This document shows, piece after piece, positions 23,757 through 30,927 of a stretch of DNA of 64,000 nt; positions within the stretch are counted from its first letter, which is position 1; each line of letters opens with the position of its first letter. The stretch is taken from the NCBI GenBank assembly GCA_903848955.1, contig CAINHS010000015.1:61526-125525 (forward strand), in the 5' to 3' direction. This DNA is from an uncultured beta proteobacterium (lineage in GTDB: Bacteria > Pseudomonadota > Gammaproteobacteria > Burkholderiales > Rhodocyclaceae). The position numbers and the translations under genes are program-made. Under the pieces are notes generated by a model. It did no database searches and was not told where the DNA came from. It saw only the letters and a program-made list of their open reading frames with translations.

Positions 23757-23855
23757 ACCGCAGAGGCGCAGAGGCGCAGAGGATGCGCAGAGAAATGCCA
23801 AGACCCTTGCTTTTCCTCTGCGTTGCCTTTCTCTGCGCCTGTGCGCCTCTGCGGT
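23757..23855. repeat. Long inverted repeat 4 (dsrL-dsrJ junction)
   Basis: 25-nt arms at 23757-23781 and 23831-23855 differ at one position and match inverted repeat 1 almost base for base. The loop contains a partial extra copy (GATGCGCAGAGAAA / TTTCTCTGCG). The outer end of the right arm overlaps the likely GTG start codon of dsrJ by two bases. Confidence 0.95.
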
Positions 23856-24234
23856 GAGATTTTTCCTTTTGGCCTTCGCCGCATTCGCCATATCGTCGGC
23901 ACCGACTCTCGCCGACGAAGGCGGTCGCACGGCCAGGCCGGCCATCGACATCGCCAACCCCGGGAAGTGCGTAGCGCCAGCGGAAGAAATGCGCCGCAAC
24001 CACATGGAGATGCTCAAGCACCAGCGCGACCGCACCCTGCGCCAGGGAGTCCGCGGCGAGGCGGCCTCGCTCAATGCCTGCATCGAATGCCACGCCAGCA
24101 AGCAGACCGGTTCGGTGCTGGGCAGCAACGATAATTTCTGCCAGGGCTGCCACGCCTATGCCGCGGTGAAACTCGACTGCTTCGAGTGCCACCAGCCCAA
24201 GGCCGGGTTCAAGGCAGCGGGAGTAAAGCCATGA
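23854..24234 (+). CDS. dsrJ: DsrJ, periplasmic triheme cytochrome c
   Basis: A 126-residue cytochrome with a signal peptide (MRFFLLAFAAFAISSA, cleavage after TLA) and three haem motifs, CIECH, CQGCH and CFECH. The conserved non-haem cysteine in NPGKCVAPAEEM is the likely axial ligand of the unusual His/Cys-coordinated haem of this family. The frame stays open into dsrL, but the GTG at 23854 is the only start giving a normal signal peptide; TTG at 23869 would remove the basic residue. No Shine-Dalgarno is seen, because the arm of inverted repeat 4 occupies that place. It overlaps dsrO by 4 bases. Confidence 0.93.
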   Translation: MRFFLLAFAAFAISSAPTLADEGGRTARPAIDIANPGKCVAPAEEMRRNHMEMLKHQRDRTLRQGVRGEAASLNACIECHASKQTGSVLGSNDNFCQGCHAYAAVKLDCFECHQPKAGFKAAGVKP

Positions 24235-25001
24235 GCAGCCAAGACAAGAACCCGCGCCGCGCCTTCCTTGCCGCCGCCGGTACCGGTGTTGCCGGCCTCG
24301 GCTTCACCGTCATTGCGCCGGGCCTGCACCTGATGGCCGTCGCCGGCAACGCCGATGCGGCCAATGCCGCCGATGCGCGCAAGCCAGGCAGCGCGGCCTC
24401 GCCCGCGGTGCGCTGGGGCCTGCTGATCGACGCCAACAAATGCGCGCCCGGTTGCCGCAAGTGCATCGACGCCTGCCACAGCGAAAACGGCGTCACCGAA
24501 AAGCTTCCCGATCCGCGGCAGAACTCGCAGTGGATACGCAAGATCGAACTGGTCGATCGCCGCACCGGCCACAGCACGCAACTGCCCATGATGTGCCAGC
24601 ACTGCGCCAAGCCCCCCTGCGTCGACGTCTGTCCCACCGGCGCATCGATGAAGCGCGCCGACGGCATCGTGCTGGTCGACCGCCACATCTGCATCGGTTG
24701 CCGCTACTGCATGATGGCCTGCCCCTACAAGGCACGCTCCTTCGTCCATACCCCCTTGCATGAGCAGAATCCCGAAGTGCCGCGCGGCCAGGGCTGCGTC
24801 GAGGGCTGCACGCTGTGCGTGCATCGCGTGGACAAGGGCCTGCAGCCGGCCTGCGTCGAATCCTGCCCCGAAGGCGCAATGAGCTTCGGCGACCTCAACG
24901 ATGCGTCCAGCGCCATCGCCAAACAAATCGCCAGCGTACCGACCACCCAGGTCCGCGCCGATCTGCGCCTCGATCCCGGCGTGCGCTACCAGGGAATCTG
25001 A
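24231..25001 (+). CDS. dsrO: DsrO, periplasmic iron-sulfur subunit of DsrMKJOP
   Basis: A 256-residue ferredoxin-like protein exported by the Tat system: KNPRRAFLAAAG near the N-terminus is the twin-arginine signal. It carries several [4Fe-4S] motif sets (CAPGCRKCIDACH; CQHCAKPPCVDVCP; CIGCRYCMMACP; CVEGCTLCVHRV with CVESCP). It passes electrons between DsrJ and the membrane subunit DsrP. Its ATG overlaps the dsrJ stop. A 121-base gap with a dispersed hairpin repeat separates it from dsrP. Confidence 0.96.
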   Translation: MSSQDKNPRRAFLAAAGTGVAGLGFTVIAPGLHLMAVAGNADAANAADARKPGSAASPAVRWGLLIDANKCAPGCRKCIDACHSENGVTEKLPDPRQNSQWIRKIELVDRRTGHSTQLPMMCQHCAKPPCVDVCPTGASMKRADGIVLVDRHICIGCRYCMMACPYKARSFVHTPLHEQNPEVPRGQGCVEGCTLCVHRVDKGLQPACVESCPEGAMSFGDLNDASSAIAKQIASVPTTQVRADLRLDPGVRYQGI

Positions 25002-25009
25002 CCATGTCA

Positions 25010-25080
25010 AAATTGACCTTACCCCCAACCCCTTTCCCGAGGAAAGGGGTGACCACGGTTCAGCCGCCATGCGGCTTCCG
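25010..25080 (+). repeat. Dispersed hairpin repeat, copy 4 (dsrO-dsrP gap)
   Basis: About 70 bp homologous to the copy at 17329-17395. It has a CCCCTTTCC/GGAAAGGGG hairpin (with a CGA loop), GACCACGGTTC and a GCCGC/GCGGC hairpin. A 40-codon frame from the ATG at 25004 reads through the repeat and ends in a TGA overlapping the dsrP ATG, so a translating ribosome could cross the repeat. No protein family fits that frame, so it is not listed as a gene. Confidence 0.8.
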
Positions 25081-25122
25081 TTTTGTTGACTTCATGGCGC
25101 CTTGGGGCGGCCCGGCGACGCC

Positions 25123-26322
25123 ATGATGAAACCCGATCCCCGCAACAAGGAAAGCCTGTTCTACCTGACTGCCGCCATCGGCGCTCTGGTTTCGGCGACC
25201 GGCGTCGCCGCCGCGCTCTACATGGAACATCAGGGCCACGTCGTGACCGGCATGAACAACCAGATTGTCTGGGGTCTGCCGCTCATCGTCGCCATCTTCC
25301 TCATTGTTTCCGCGTCCGGCGTGCTCAACATCGGCTCCATGGCATCGGTCTTCGGCCGGGTGCTCTACAAGTCGCGGGCGCCGCTGGCCGGCCTGCTCGC
25401 CGTGGCAATGCTGACCGGAGGACTGGCGGCGATCATGCTCGACCTCGGCCGCGCCGACCGCATCATGGTGGCGGCAACGCATGTCAACCTGACCTCGGTC
25501 TTCGGCTGGAACATGATTCTCTATCCGGTGTTCTATTCACTGGTCGCCGTCTATCTGTGGACCATGATGGAACGCCGCATGAACCCGTGGTCAAAGGTGG
25601 TCGGTTTCGCCACCTTCATCTGGCGCGTGGTAATGACCACCGGCACCGGCTGCATCTTCGTCTTCCTCGTCGCGCGCCAGGCCTACGGCACGGCACTGCT
25701 GGCACCGATGTTCATCATCATGTCCTTCGCCTGGGGCCTGGCCATCCATATCCTGACGCAGGCGGCGATGTACGCCGCGAACGGAACGCAACTGCCGGCG
25801 CTGGTCCTGCAGCGCACCAAGAACCTGCTGGGGAGCTTTGTTGCCGCCACGCTCTACTTCACCGCCGTCATGCATCTGGCCAACATCTATTTCGCCAAGA
25901 ACACCGCCTTCGAATATTTCATCCTGATGAACAGCGAATTCACTTCCCTGTTCTGGGTCGGCCAAGTCCTGCTCGGCAGCCTGCTGCCCCTGGCGCTGCT
26001 CTACCATCCGGCCACCGCGGCGCGCGGCGCCTGGGTCAACCTCGCATCCCTGCTGGTCATCCTCGGCGGATTGATCCAGCTTTATGTCTTCATCATCGGC
26101 GGTCAGGCTTTCCCGCTCGACATCTTCCCCGGCTATGAGGTCAAGAGCAGCTTCTTCGATGCTGAGGTCGATCATTACGCGGCCAGCCTGCCCGAGATGC
26201 TGCTGGCGCTGGGCGGGATCGGCATCGCCTTCACCATCACCCTCATCGGCGTGCGCGTGCTGGATTTCATGCCCCACGACGACCCCGCCCAACTCGAAGC
26301 GGCCGGCAGCAAGACCGACTGA
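25123..26322 (+). CDS. dsrP: DsrP, NrfD-like membrane subunit of DsrMKJOP
   Basis: A 399-residue integral membrane protein with about ten hydrophobic segments, of the NrfD/PsrC family that exchanges electrons with quinol. Family features include LDLGRADRI near residue 114, NLTSVFGWNMILYPVFY, IWRVVMTTGTGCIFVF and a C-terminal membrane helix before the acidic tail FMPHDDPAQLEAAG. The start is ATG at 25123 or 25126; the Shine-Dalgarno is weak. It completes the DsrMKJOP transmembrane complex and lies 22 bases before dsrN. Confidence 0.95.
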   Translation: MMKPDPRNKESLFYLTAAIGALVSATGVAAALYMEHQGHVVTGMNNQIVWGLPLIVAIFLIVSASGVLNIGSMASVFGRVLYKSRAPLAGLLAVAMLTGGLAAIMLDLGRADRIMVAATHVNLTSVFGWNMILYPVFYSLVAVYLWTMMERRMNPWSKVVGFATFIWRVVMTTGTGCIFVFLVARQAYGTALLAPMFIIMSFAWGLAIHILTQAAMYAANGTQLPALVLQRTKNLLGSFVAATLYFTAVMHLANIYFAKNTAFEYFILMNSEFTSLFWVGQVLLGSLLPLALLYHPATAARGAWVNLASLLVILGGLIQLYVFIIGGQAFPLDIFPGYEVKSSFFDAEVDHYAASLPEMLLALGGIGIAFTITLIGVRVLDFMPHDDPAQLEAAGSKTD

Positions 26323-26344
26323 ACTGCAGTCCGGCCCCGGCAGC

Positions 26345-27766
26345 ATGCATCGCTTCCTGATTTCTGCCGCGCACAAGTCCTCGGGCAAGACCACCATCAG
26401 CATCGGGCTGGCGGCGGCTCTCAGTTCGGGGGAGCATGGCCAGCGCCAGCGCTCGGTGCAGACCTTCAAGAAAGGACCGGACTATATCGATCCGCTGTGG
26501 CTTTCGGTCGCCTCCGGCCGCCCCTGCTACAACCTGGATTTTTTCCTCTCGCCCGATACCGAATTGCTCAGCCAGTTCGCCCGCCATGGCCATGACGCCG
26601 AGGTCTGCCTGGTCGAGGGCAACAAGGGGCTGTATGACGGGCTCGACCTCGAAGGTTGCAACAGTAACGCCGCCCTGGCGCGCCTGCTTGATCTGCCGGT
26701 GGTGCTGGTGCTCGATGCCCGCGGCATGACGCGCGGCATCGCGCCGCTGATCCTCGGCTACCAGGCGTTTGACCCGAAGATCCGCATTGCCGGCGTCATC
26801 CTCAACCGCCTTGGCGGCCGCCGCCACGAAGCCAAGCTGCGCGCCGTGATCGAGCATTACACCGACGTGCCGGTGATCGGCGCGGTGCAGGAAGATGCCG
26901 AACTGGCGCTGGTCGAACGCCATCTCGGCTTGATGCCGGCCAACGAAACGGCCGAGGCCGGGCGACACGTCGCCGCCATCGGCGCACGCATCGCGGCGCA
27001 GGTCGACCTGAATCGCCTGCTGGCCATCAGCCAGACCGACATTCCCTTGCCACCGCCGCTGCCGCAGTGGCGCAGCGACGAACAGCCGGTACGCATTGCC
27101 GTCGCCCGCGACGCCGCCTTCGGTTTTTACTACGCCGATGACCTCGAGGCGCTCACCGCCGCCGGCGCGCAGACCGTATTCTTCGACACCCTGCGCGATT
27201 CCCGCCTGCCGCCCTGCGACGGCTTGCTGATCGGCGGCGGCTTTCCCGAGTGCTTTCTCGAGCAACTGGAAGCCAACACCGGCCTGCGTGCCGACCTTCG
27301 GCGCGCCATCGAAGCCGGCCTGCCCACCTATGCCGAATGCGGCGGCCTGATGTATCTCGCCCGCAGCATTCAATGGCAGGGCCGCAGCGCCGCAATGGTC
27401 GGCGTGATTCCCGGCGACATCCGCATGCACGACAAGCCGGTCGGTCGCGGCTACGTCATACTCGAAGCCAACGCCGGCCATCCGTGGCGCACAGCCGGCA
27501 AGCCCGCCGGCGACGCAGCGCTGCACGGCCACGAGTTCCATTACTCGAGCCTCGGCGATCTGCCGGCCGACACCCGCTATGCCTATGCGGTCCGTCGCGG
27601 ACACGGCATTGACGGTCAGCGCGACGGCGTCCTGCTGTACCGGCTGCTGGCTTCCTACACGCACCTGCGTGCCTCCGGCGACTGCGACTGGCCGGCGAAA
27701 TTTGTCCAATACGTCCGCGCCTGCCGGACTGCCGATCTCAAGGAAACCATGCCATGTTCGCACTGA
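26345..27766 (+). CDS. dsrN: DsrN, siroheme amidase (CobB/CbiA-like)
   Basis: A 473-residue glutamine-dependent amidotransferase related to cobyrinate a,c-diamide synthase. The ATP-binding N-terminus has SAAHKSSGKTTISIGLAAAL and KKGPDYIDPLWL; the C-terminal class-I glutaminase domain has the nucleophile cysteine in PTYAECGGLMYLA near residue 337 and a histidine in HGHEFHYSS. In dsr operons it makes siroheme amide, the cofactor of DsrAB. Its last 13 bases overlap dsrR. The ATG at 26345 gives the expected N-terminus; the longer open frame overlaps dsrP. Confidence 0.94.
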   Translation: MHRFLISAAHKSSGKTTISIGLAAALSSGEHGQRQRSVQTFKKGPDYIDPLWLSVASGRPCYNLDFFLSPDTELLSQFARHGHDAEVCLVEGNKGLYDGLDLEGCNSNAALARLLDLPVVLVLDARGMTRGIAPLILGYQAFDPKIRIAGVILNRLGGRRHEAKLRAVIEHYTDVPVIGAVQEDAELALVERHLGLMPANETAEAGRHVAAIGARIAAQVDLNRLLAISQTDIPLPPPLPQWRSDEQPVRIAVARDAAFGFYYADDLEALTAAGAQTVFFDTLRDSRLPPCDGLLIGGGFPECFLEQLEANTGLRADLRRAIEAGLPTYAECGGLMYLARSIQWQGRSAAMVGVIPGDIRMHDKPVGRGYVILEANAGHPWRTAGKPAGDAALHGHEFHYSSLGDLPADTRYAYAVRRGHGIDGQRDGVLLYRLLASYTHLRASGDCDWPAKFVQYVRACRTADLKETMPCSH

Positions 27767-28110
27767 CCACTGCCGCCGCCGAGCAGATCATCCGCGCTGC
27801 TGCCGAGCAGCCCGGCAGCCCGTCCCGGCCCATGCTGCGCGTGGCCGTCAAGCACGACGAGAAGGACGGCGAACTGGTCTATGGCATGGGCTTCGACGAG
27901 GAACGCGAAGACGACCTGATAGTCGACAGCGTCGGCGTCGCGATCCTGATTTCGCCACTCAGCCAGCCCCTGCTGGAGAACACCACGCTGGATTTCACCG
28001 AAGTCGAACCCGGTGAGTTCCAGTTCATCTTTCGCGGCGGCTGTACCGCGCCGCCCGCCGCCGGGAATTCCGGGAAGTGCGGCGGCAGTTGCAGTGGCGG
28101 TTGTTCCTGA
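27754..28110 (+). CDS. dsrR: DsrR, IscA-like protein with a Cys/Gly-rich tail
   Basis: A 118-residue A-type-carrier-like protein. The fold is recognisable in [38 protein letters not shown] and [17 protein letters not shown]. Known DsrR proteins lack the iron-binding cysteines of IscA and affect dsr expression after transcription. This one lacks a mid-domain cysteine too, but its last 23 residues contain four cysteines (GGCTAPPA..., [12 protein letters not shown]), a possible metal or sulfur site. It overlaps dsrN by 13 bases. Confidence 0.88.
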   Translation: MFALTTAAAEQIIRAAAEQPGSPSRPMLRVAVKHDEKDGELVYGMGFDEEREDDLIVDSVGVAILISPLSQPLLENTTLDFTEVEPGEFQFIFRGGCTAPPAAGNSGKCGGSCSGGCS

Positions 28111-28148
28111 GCAACCGGAGCGACCCGGCTACGGTTGCATTCGCCTCC

Positions 28149-28937
28149 ATGAAACCCATTTCAGCTCAACCCGGCTGGGTCTATCTGGTCGGCGCCGGAC
28201 CGGGCGACCCGGAATTGCTCACCCTCAAGGCCGCGCGCCTGATCGGCGAAGCCGACGTCCTGGTCTACGACAACCTCGTTTCGCAAGCCGTGCTCGAGTT
28301 CGCCCGCCCTGATGCCGAACGCATCTATGCCGGCAAGGAGCGCGGCAACCACTCCCTGCCGCAGGAACAGATCAATGCGCTGCTGGTGCGCCTGGCCCGC
28401 AGCGGCAAACGCGTGGTGCGCCTTAAGGGTGGCGACCCTTACATCTTCGGCCGCGGCGGCGAGGAAGTCGAAACCCTGCACGCCGACGGCATCAACTTCG
28501 AGGTGGTGCCCGGCATCACCGCCGCCGCCGGTGTCGCCGCCTATGCCGGCATACCGCTGACCCATCGCGACCACGCCCAGGCCTGCGTCTTCGTCACCGG
28601 CCACCTGCGCGACGGCAGCATGAACCTGGATTGGCCGGGACTTGCCCGCCGCCGCCAGACCGTGGTGATCTACATGGGCCTGTCAGGCCTGTCCTACCTC
28701 TGTGCCAGACTGATGGAACACGGACTGCCCGCCGACTGGCCGGCGGCGATCGTGCAGCACGGCACCCAACCCAGTCAGCGTTCGCTCACCGCTACGCTGT
28801 CGACCCTGCCGGATCTGGCCGCCGCTGCCAAGCTGCAAGCGCCGACTCTTATCATCGTCGGCGAGGTGGTGACGCTGCGCGAGAAGCTGCGCTGGTTTAC
28901 CGAAGGCGGTGACCCGGGGAACAAGACATTACCCTGA
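28149..28937 (+). CDS. cobA: Uroporphyrinogen-III C-methyltransferase
   Basis: A 262-residue SAM-dependent methyltransferase converting uroporphyrinogen III to precorrin-2, the branch point to siroheme. Motifs are [18 protein letters not shown] at the N-terminus, [18 protein letters not shown] near residue 90 and [22 protein letters not shown] near 118. It is the stand-alone CobA/SUMT type, without the CysG dehydrogenase part. Placed 38 bases after dsrR, it would increase siroheme supply for DsrAB, with DsrN amidating the product. It ends the cluster; no clear terminator follows. Confidence 0.95.
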   Translation: MKPISAQPGWVYLVGAGPGDPELLTLKAARLIGEADVLVYDNLVSQAVLEFARPDAERIYAGKERGNHSLPQEQINALLVRLARSGKRVVRLKGGDPYIFGRGGEEVETLHADGINFEVVPGITAAAGVAAYAGIPLTHRDHAQACVFVTGHLRDGSMNLDWPGLARRRQTVVIYMGLSGLSYLCARLMEHGLPADWPAAIVQHGTQPSQRSLTATLSTLPDLAAAAKLQAPTLIIVGEVVTLREKLRWFTEGGDPGNKTLP

Positions 28938-28977
28938 CCAGGGAGAGCCTCGCCAGCAGCGTTCGCTAGACCTATAT

Positions 28978-29138
28978 ACCGGTTTCCCGGTAGTGCGAAT
29001 AAGGTCATCACGGTATATCTCTCACCTCCGTCTCGGCATATCTTTCGACATACGGGAACGCAAATTTGCGGGACAGCAATCTGGTCCCATGTCGGATCCA
29101 TGCCAGTTCCGCATCGTAGCCGGAAGCACTGTGCTTCC
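28978..29138. other. Intergenic region with two inverted repeats
   Basis: The 238-base gap 28938-29175 between the methyltransferase and outer-membrane protein genes holds a 16-bp palindrome, TACCGG-TTTC-CCGGTA (28978-28993), and a 7-bp hairpin, GGAAGCA-CTG-TGCTTCC (29122-29138). Neither has a T-tract. The first may be an operator and the second an mRNA hairpin about 37 bases before the next ATG. No gene is visible in the gap. Confidence 0.4.
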
Positions 29139-29175
29139 TCGGTCACCAGAGACAGCGGACAGATGGGAAAGAGTG

Positions 29176-30468
29176 ATGTTTTCTAGAAAATCAGAGCGGA
29201 ACAGGCCTTACTCGCCGCCGCGGTGGAAGCTGATCCTGATCCTGTTGTTGGCCATCGGCAACACGGCCGCCCTTGCCGCCGATGATCTCCGCCTGAGCGG
29301 TTTCGGCACGATCCGCTACGGCTCCGCCAACCGCTCCGACATTGTCCCGGCCCTTGATGTCGGCGAAAGCTCCAACACCCAAGCCACCCGGCGGTGGAGC
29401 TCCAGCCTCGGCCTGCAGCTTGAATATGCCATCAATCCGACAGTCGATCTGGTCGGCCAGATCGTTTTCAAGGATCACACCAACACCGACCTGAACAGTT
29501 CGACCGAGTTGGCCTATGTCGCCATCAGGCCGACATCGCAAGTCGATCTCCGTCTGGGGCGCCTCAACTACGACGCGTTCCTGATGTCGGACTACCGCAA
29601 GGTCGGTTATGCGTATTCCTGGGCCCGCGCACCGGTGGAGTTGTATGGCTGGATCCCGATTGCCGCGGTGGATGGCGTCGATGCCGCCTACAACATTTAC
29701 ACCGACGATGCCCGTTGGCGGATCAAGGTCCAGGCGGCGAACAGCAAGACTTCACCGATATCCTTGGGCGCCAGTTACGACTTCAAGGCCGAGAAAATGC
29801 TGGGCTTGTCCGTCTCCCGACAATCGGAGTTGTGGCGCGCCAAGGCCGCTTACTCGCAATTCACCGTCGCCAACGAGATAGCCGTGTCAGCCTCCCTGCT
29901 TCAGGCTCTCGACGGGATAGCAAGTCCAAACATCTTCGTCAGCAGCGCGGTCAGCGCGGAGGCCGCCGATCTGCGCAATAACATTACGTTCAAGGGCGCC
30001 AAAGTAACCTATGCCACGATCGGCGCCACCTACGATGATGGCATATGGCTGGCGCAATCCGAGCTGGTGCATAGCAGCACGACGGTAGCTACAGTGCCGA
30101 ATGGCCACAACGGCTACCTCAGCGTCGGCCGGCGCTTCGGCGACTGGACCCACTATGTGGTGGCGAGCGCTTATCGTCCCGACACCAGCATGCGTACCGC
30201 CGCCAACGTTTGGCCACCCCTGATTGCCCCCCTGCTCCACACTGCCATCTCGGCGGTAAACCTCACCCGTATAGAGCAGGACACCCTGTCCCTCGGCACG
30301 CGATGGGATTTCAACCACCAGGCGGCACTCAAGCTGCAGTGGATCAGAACATTCATCAAGCCCAACGGTTATGGGCTGTGGTATGGACAGCAGTTGCATC
30401 CCGGCACCCTTGAAGCTCAGGCCACTCGCATCAACCAGGTTTCCGCAACGCTGGACTTCGCCTTCTGA
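29176..30468 (+). CDS. Outer-membrane beta-barrel (porin-like) protein
   Basis: A 430-residue exported protein. A basic N-terminus and hydrophobic signal segment (WKLILILLLAIGNTAALAA) precede a mature chain of alternating strands (LSGFGTIRYG..., ELAYVAIRPTSQVDLRLGRLNYDAF) and a C-terminus ending SATLDFAF, whose terminal phenylalanine is typical of BAM substrates. No specific porin family is recognised. GGGAAAGAG precedes the ATG at 29176. It is followed by a PstS-like gene after 2 bases and then a diguanylate cyclase, a conserved-looking trio suggesting a role in sensing or uptake. Confidence 0.75.
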   Translation: MFSRKSERNRPYSPPRWKLILILLLAIGNTAALAADDLRLSGFGTIRYGSANRSDIVPALDVGESSNTQATRRWSSSLGLQLEYAINPTVDLVGQIVFKDHTNTDLNSSTELAYVAIRPTSQVDLRLGRLNYDAFLMSDYRKVGYAYSWARAPVELYGWIPIAAVDGVDAAYNIYTDDARWRIKVQAANSKTSPISLGASYDFKAEKMLGLSVSRQSELWRAKAAYSQFTVANEIAVSASLLQALDGIASPNIFVSSAVSAEAADLRNNITFKGAKVTYATIGATYDDGIWLAQSELVHSSTTVATVPNGHNGYLSVGRRFGDWTHYVVASAYRPDTSMRTAANVWPPLIAPLLHTAISAVNLTRIEQDTLSLGTRWDFNHQAALKLQWIRTFIKPNGYGLWYGQQLHPGTLEAQATRINQVSATLDFAF

Positions 30469-30470
30469 CC

Positions 30471-30920
30471 ATGGGCAAGCTCTTCAAGCGCAAAATTTTT
30501 GTCTGCCTGCTCTGCCTGGCCTCGCCGCTGGCGGCGTGTGCCGATGTCGCGGTCATCGTTCATCCCGACAACCCGGTGCACGCCATGACGCAACGGCAAG
30601 TCTCCGATCTTTATCTTGGCCGCAGCCGCAGCTTCGACGCCGGCGGGCTGAAAACTCCGTTGCCGGCTTCAATCTATGAGCAAGCGCTTGACAGCCCCTT
30701 GCGCGAAGCATTCTTTCGCGCCTTGAACGGCATGCCGGTCAAGCAGCTGAATGCCTACTGGGCGCGCTTGCGCTTCAGCGGCGAAGTGCTGCCGCCGGTC
30801 GCTCTGGCGGACAGCCGCTCGGTCCTTGATGCAGTAAGCCGCAACCGCAACGCGATCGGCTACGTTGATGCTGAGGCGGTCAAGGGTTCGGTGAAAGTGG
30901 TTCTGCGTCTGAAGGAATGA
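30471..30920 (+). CDS. PstS-like periplasmic binding protein (short form)
   Basis: A 149-residue exported protein with the features of the PstS-like family: VAVIVHPDNPVHAMTQRQVSDLYLGR near the N-terminus and VLDAVSRNRNAIGYVDAEAV near the C-terminus. The signal segment KIFVCLLCLASPLAAC ends in a possible lipobox (LAAC), so it may be a lipoprotein. At half the normal PstS length it is one lobe of the binding fold. The position between a barrel protein and a sensor cyclase suggests that it presents a ligand to that sensor; this is inference. Confidence 0.8.
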   Translation: MGKLFKRKIFVCLLCLASPLAACADVAVIVHPDNPVHAMTQRQVSDLYLGRSRSFDAGGLKTPLPASIYEQALDSPLREAFFRALNGMPVKQLNAYWARLRFSGEVLPPVALADSRSVLDAVSRNRNAIGYVDAEAVKGSVKVVLRLKE

Positions 30921-30927
30921 AGCGCGA

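Noticed and set aside
21746..23902. A 718-codon open frame antisense to dsrL.
   Set aside because: It is a shadow of GC-rich codon use in dsrL, which has full domain structure; the antisense product shows no recognisable motif.
14875..28110. A sulfate-reducing (reductive) dsr system.
   Set aside because: dsrEFH and dsrL are present and dsrD, aprAB-qmo or sat are not seen in the window, and the remaining genome (nuo of proteobacterial type) fits a sulfur oxidiser.
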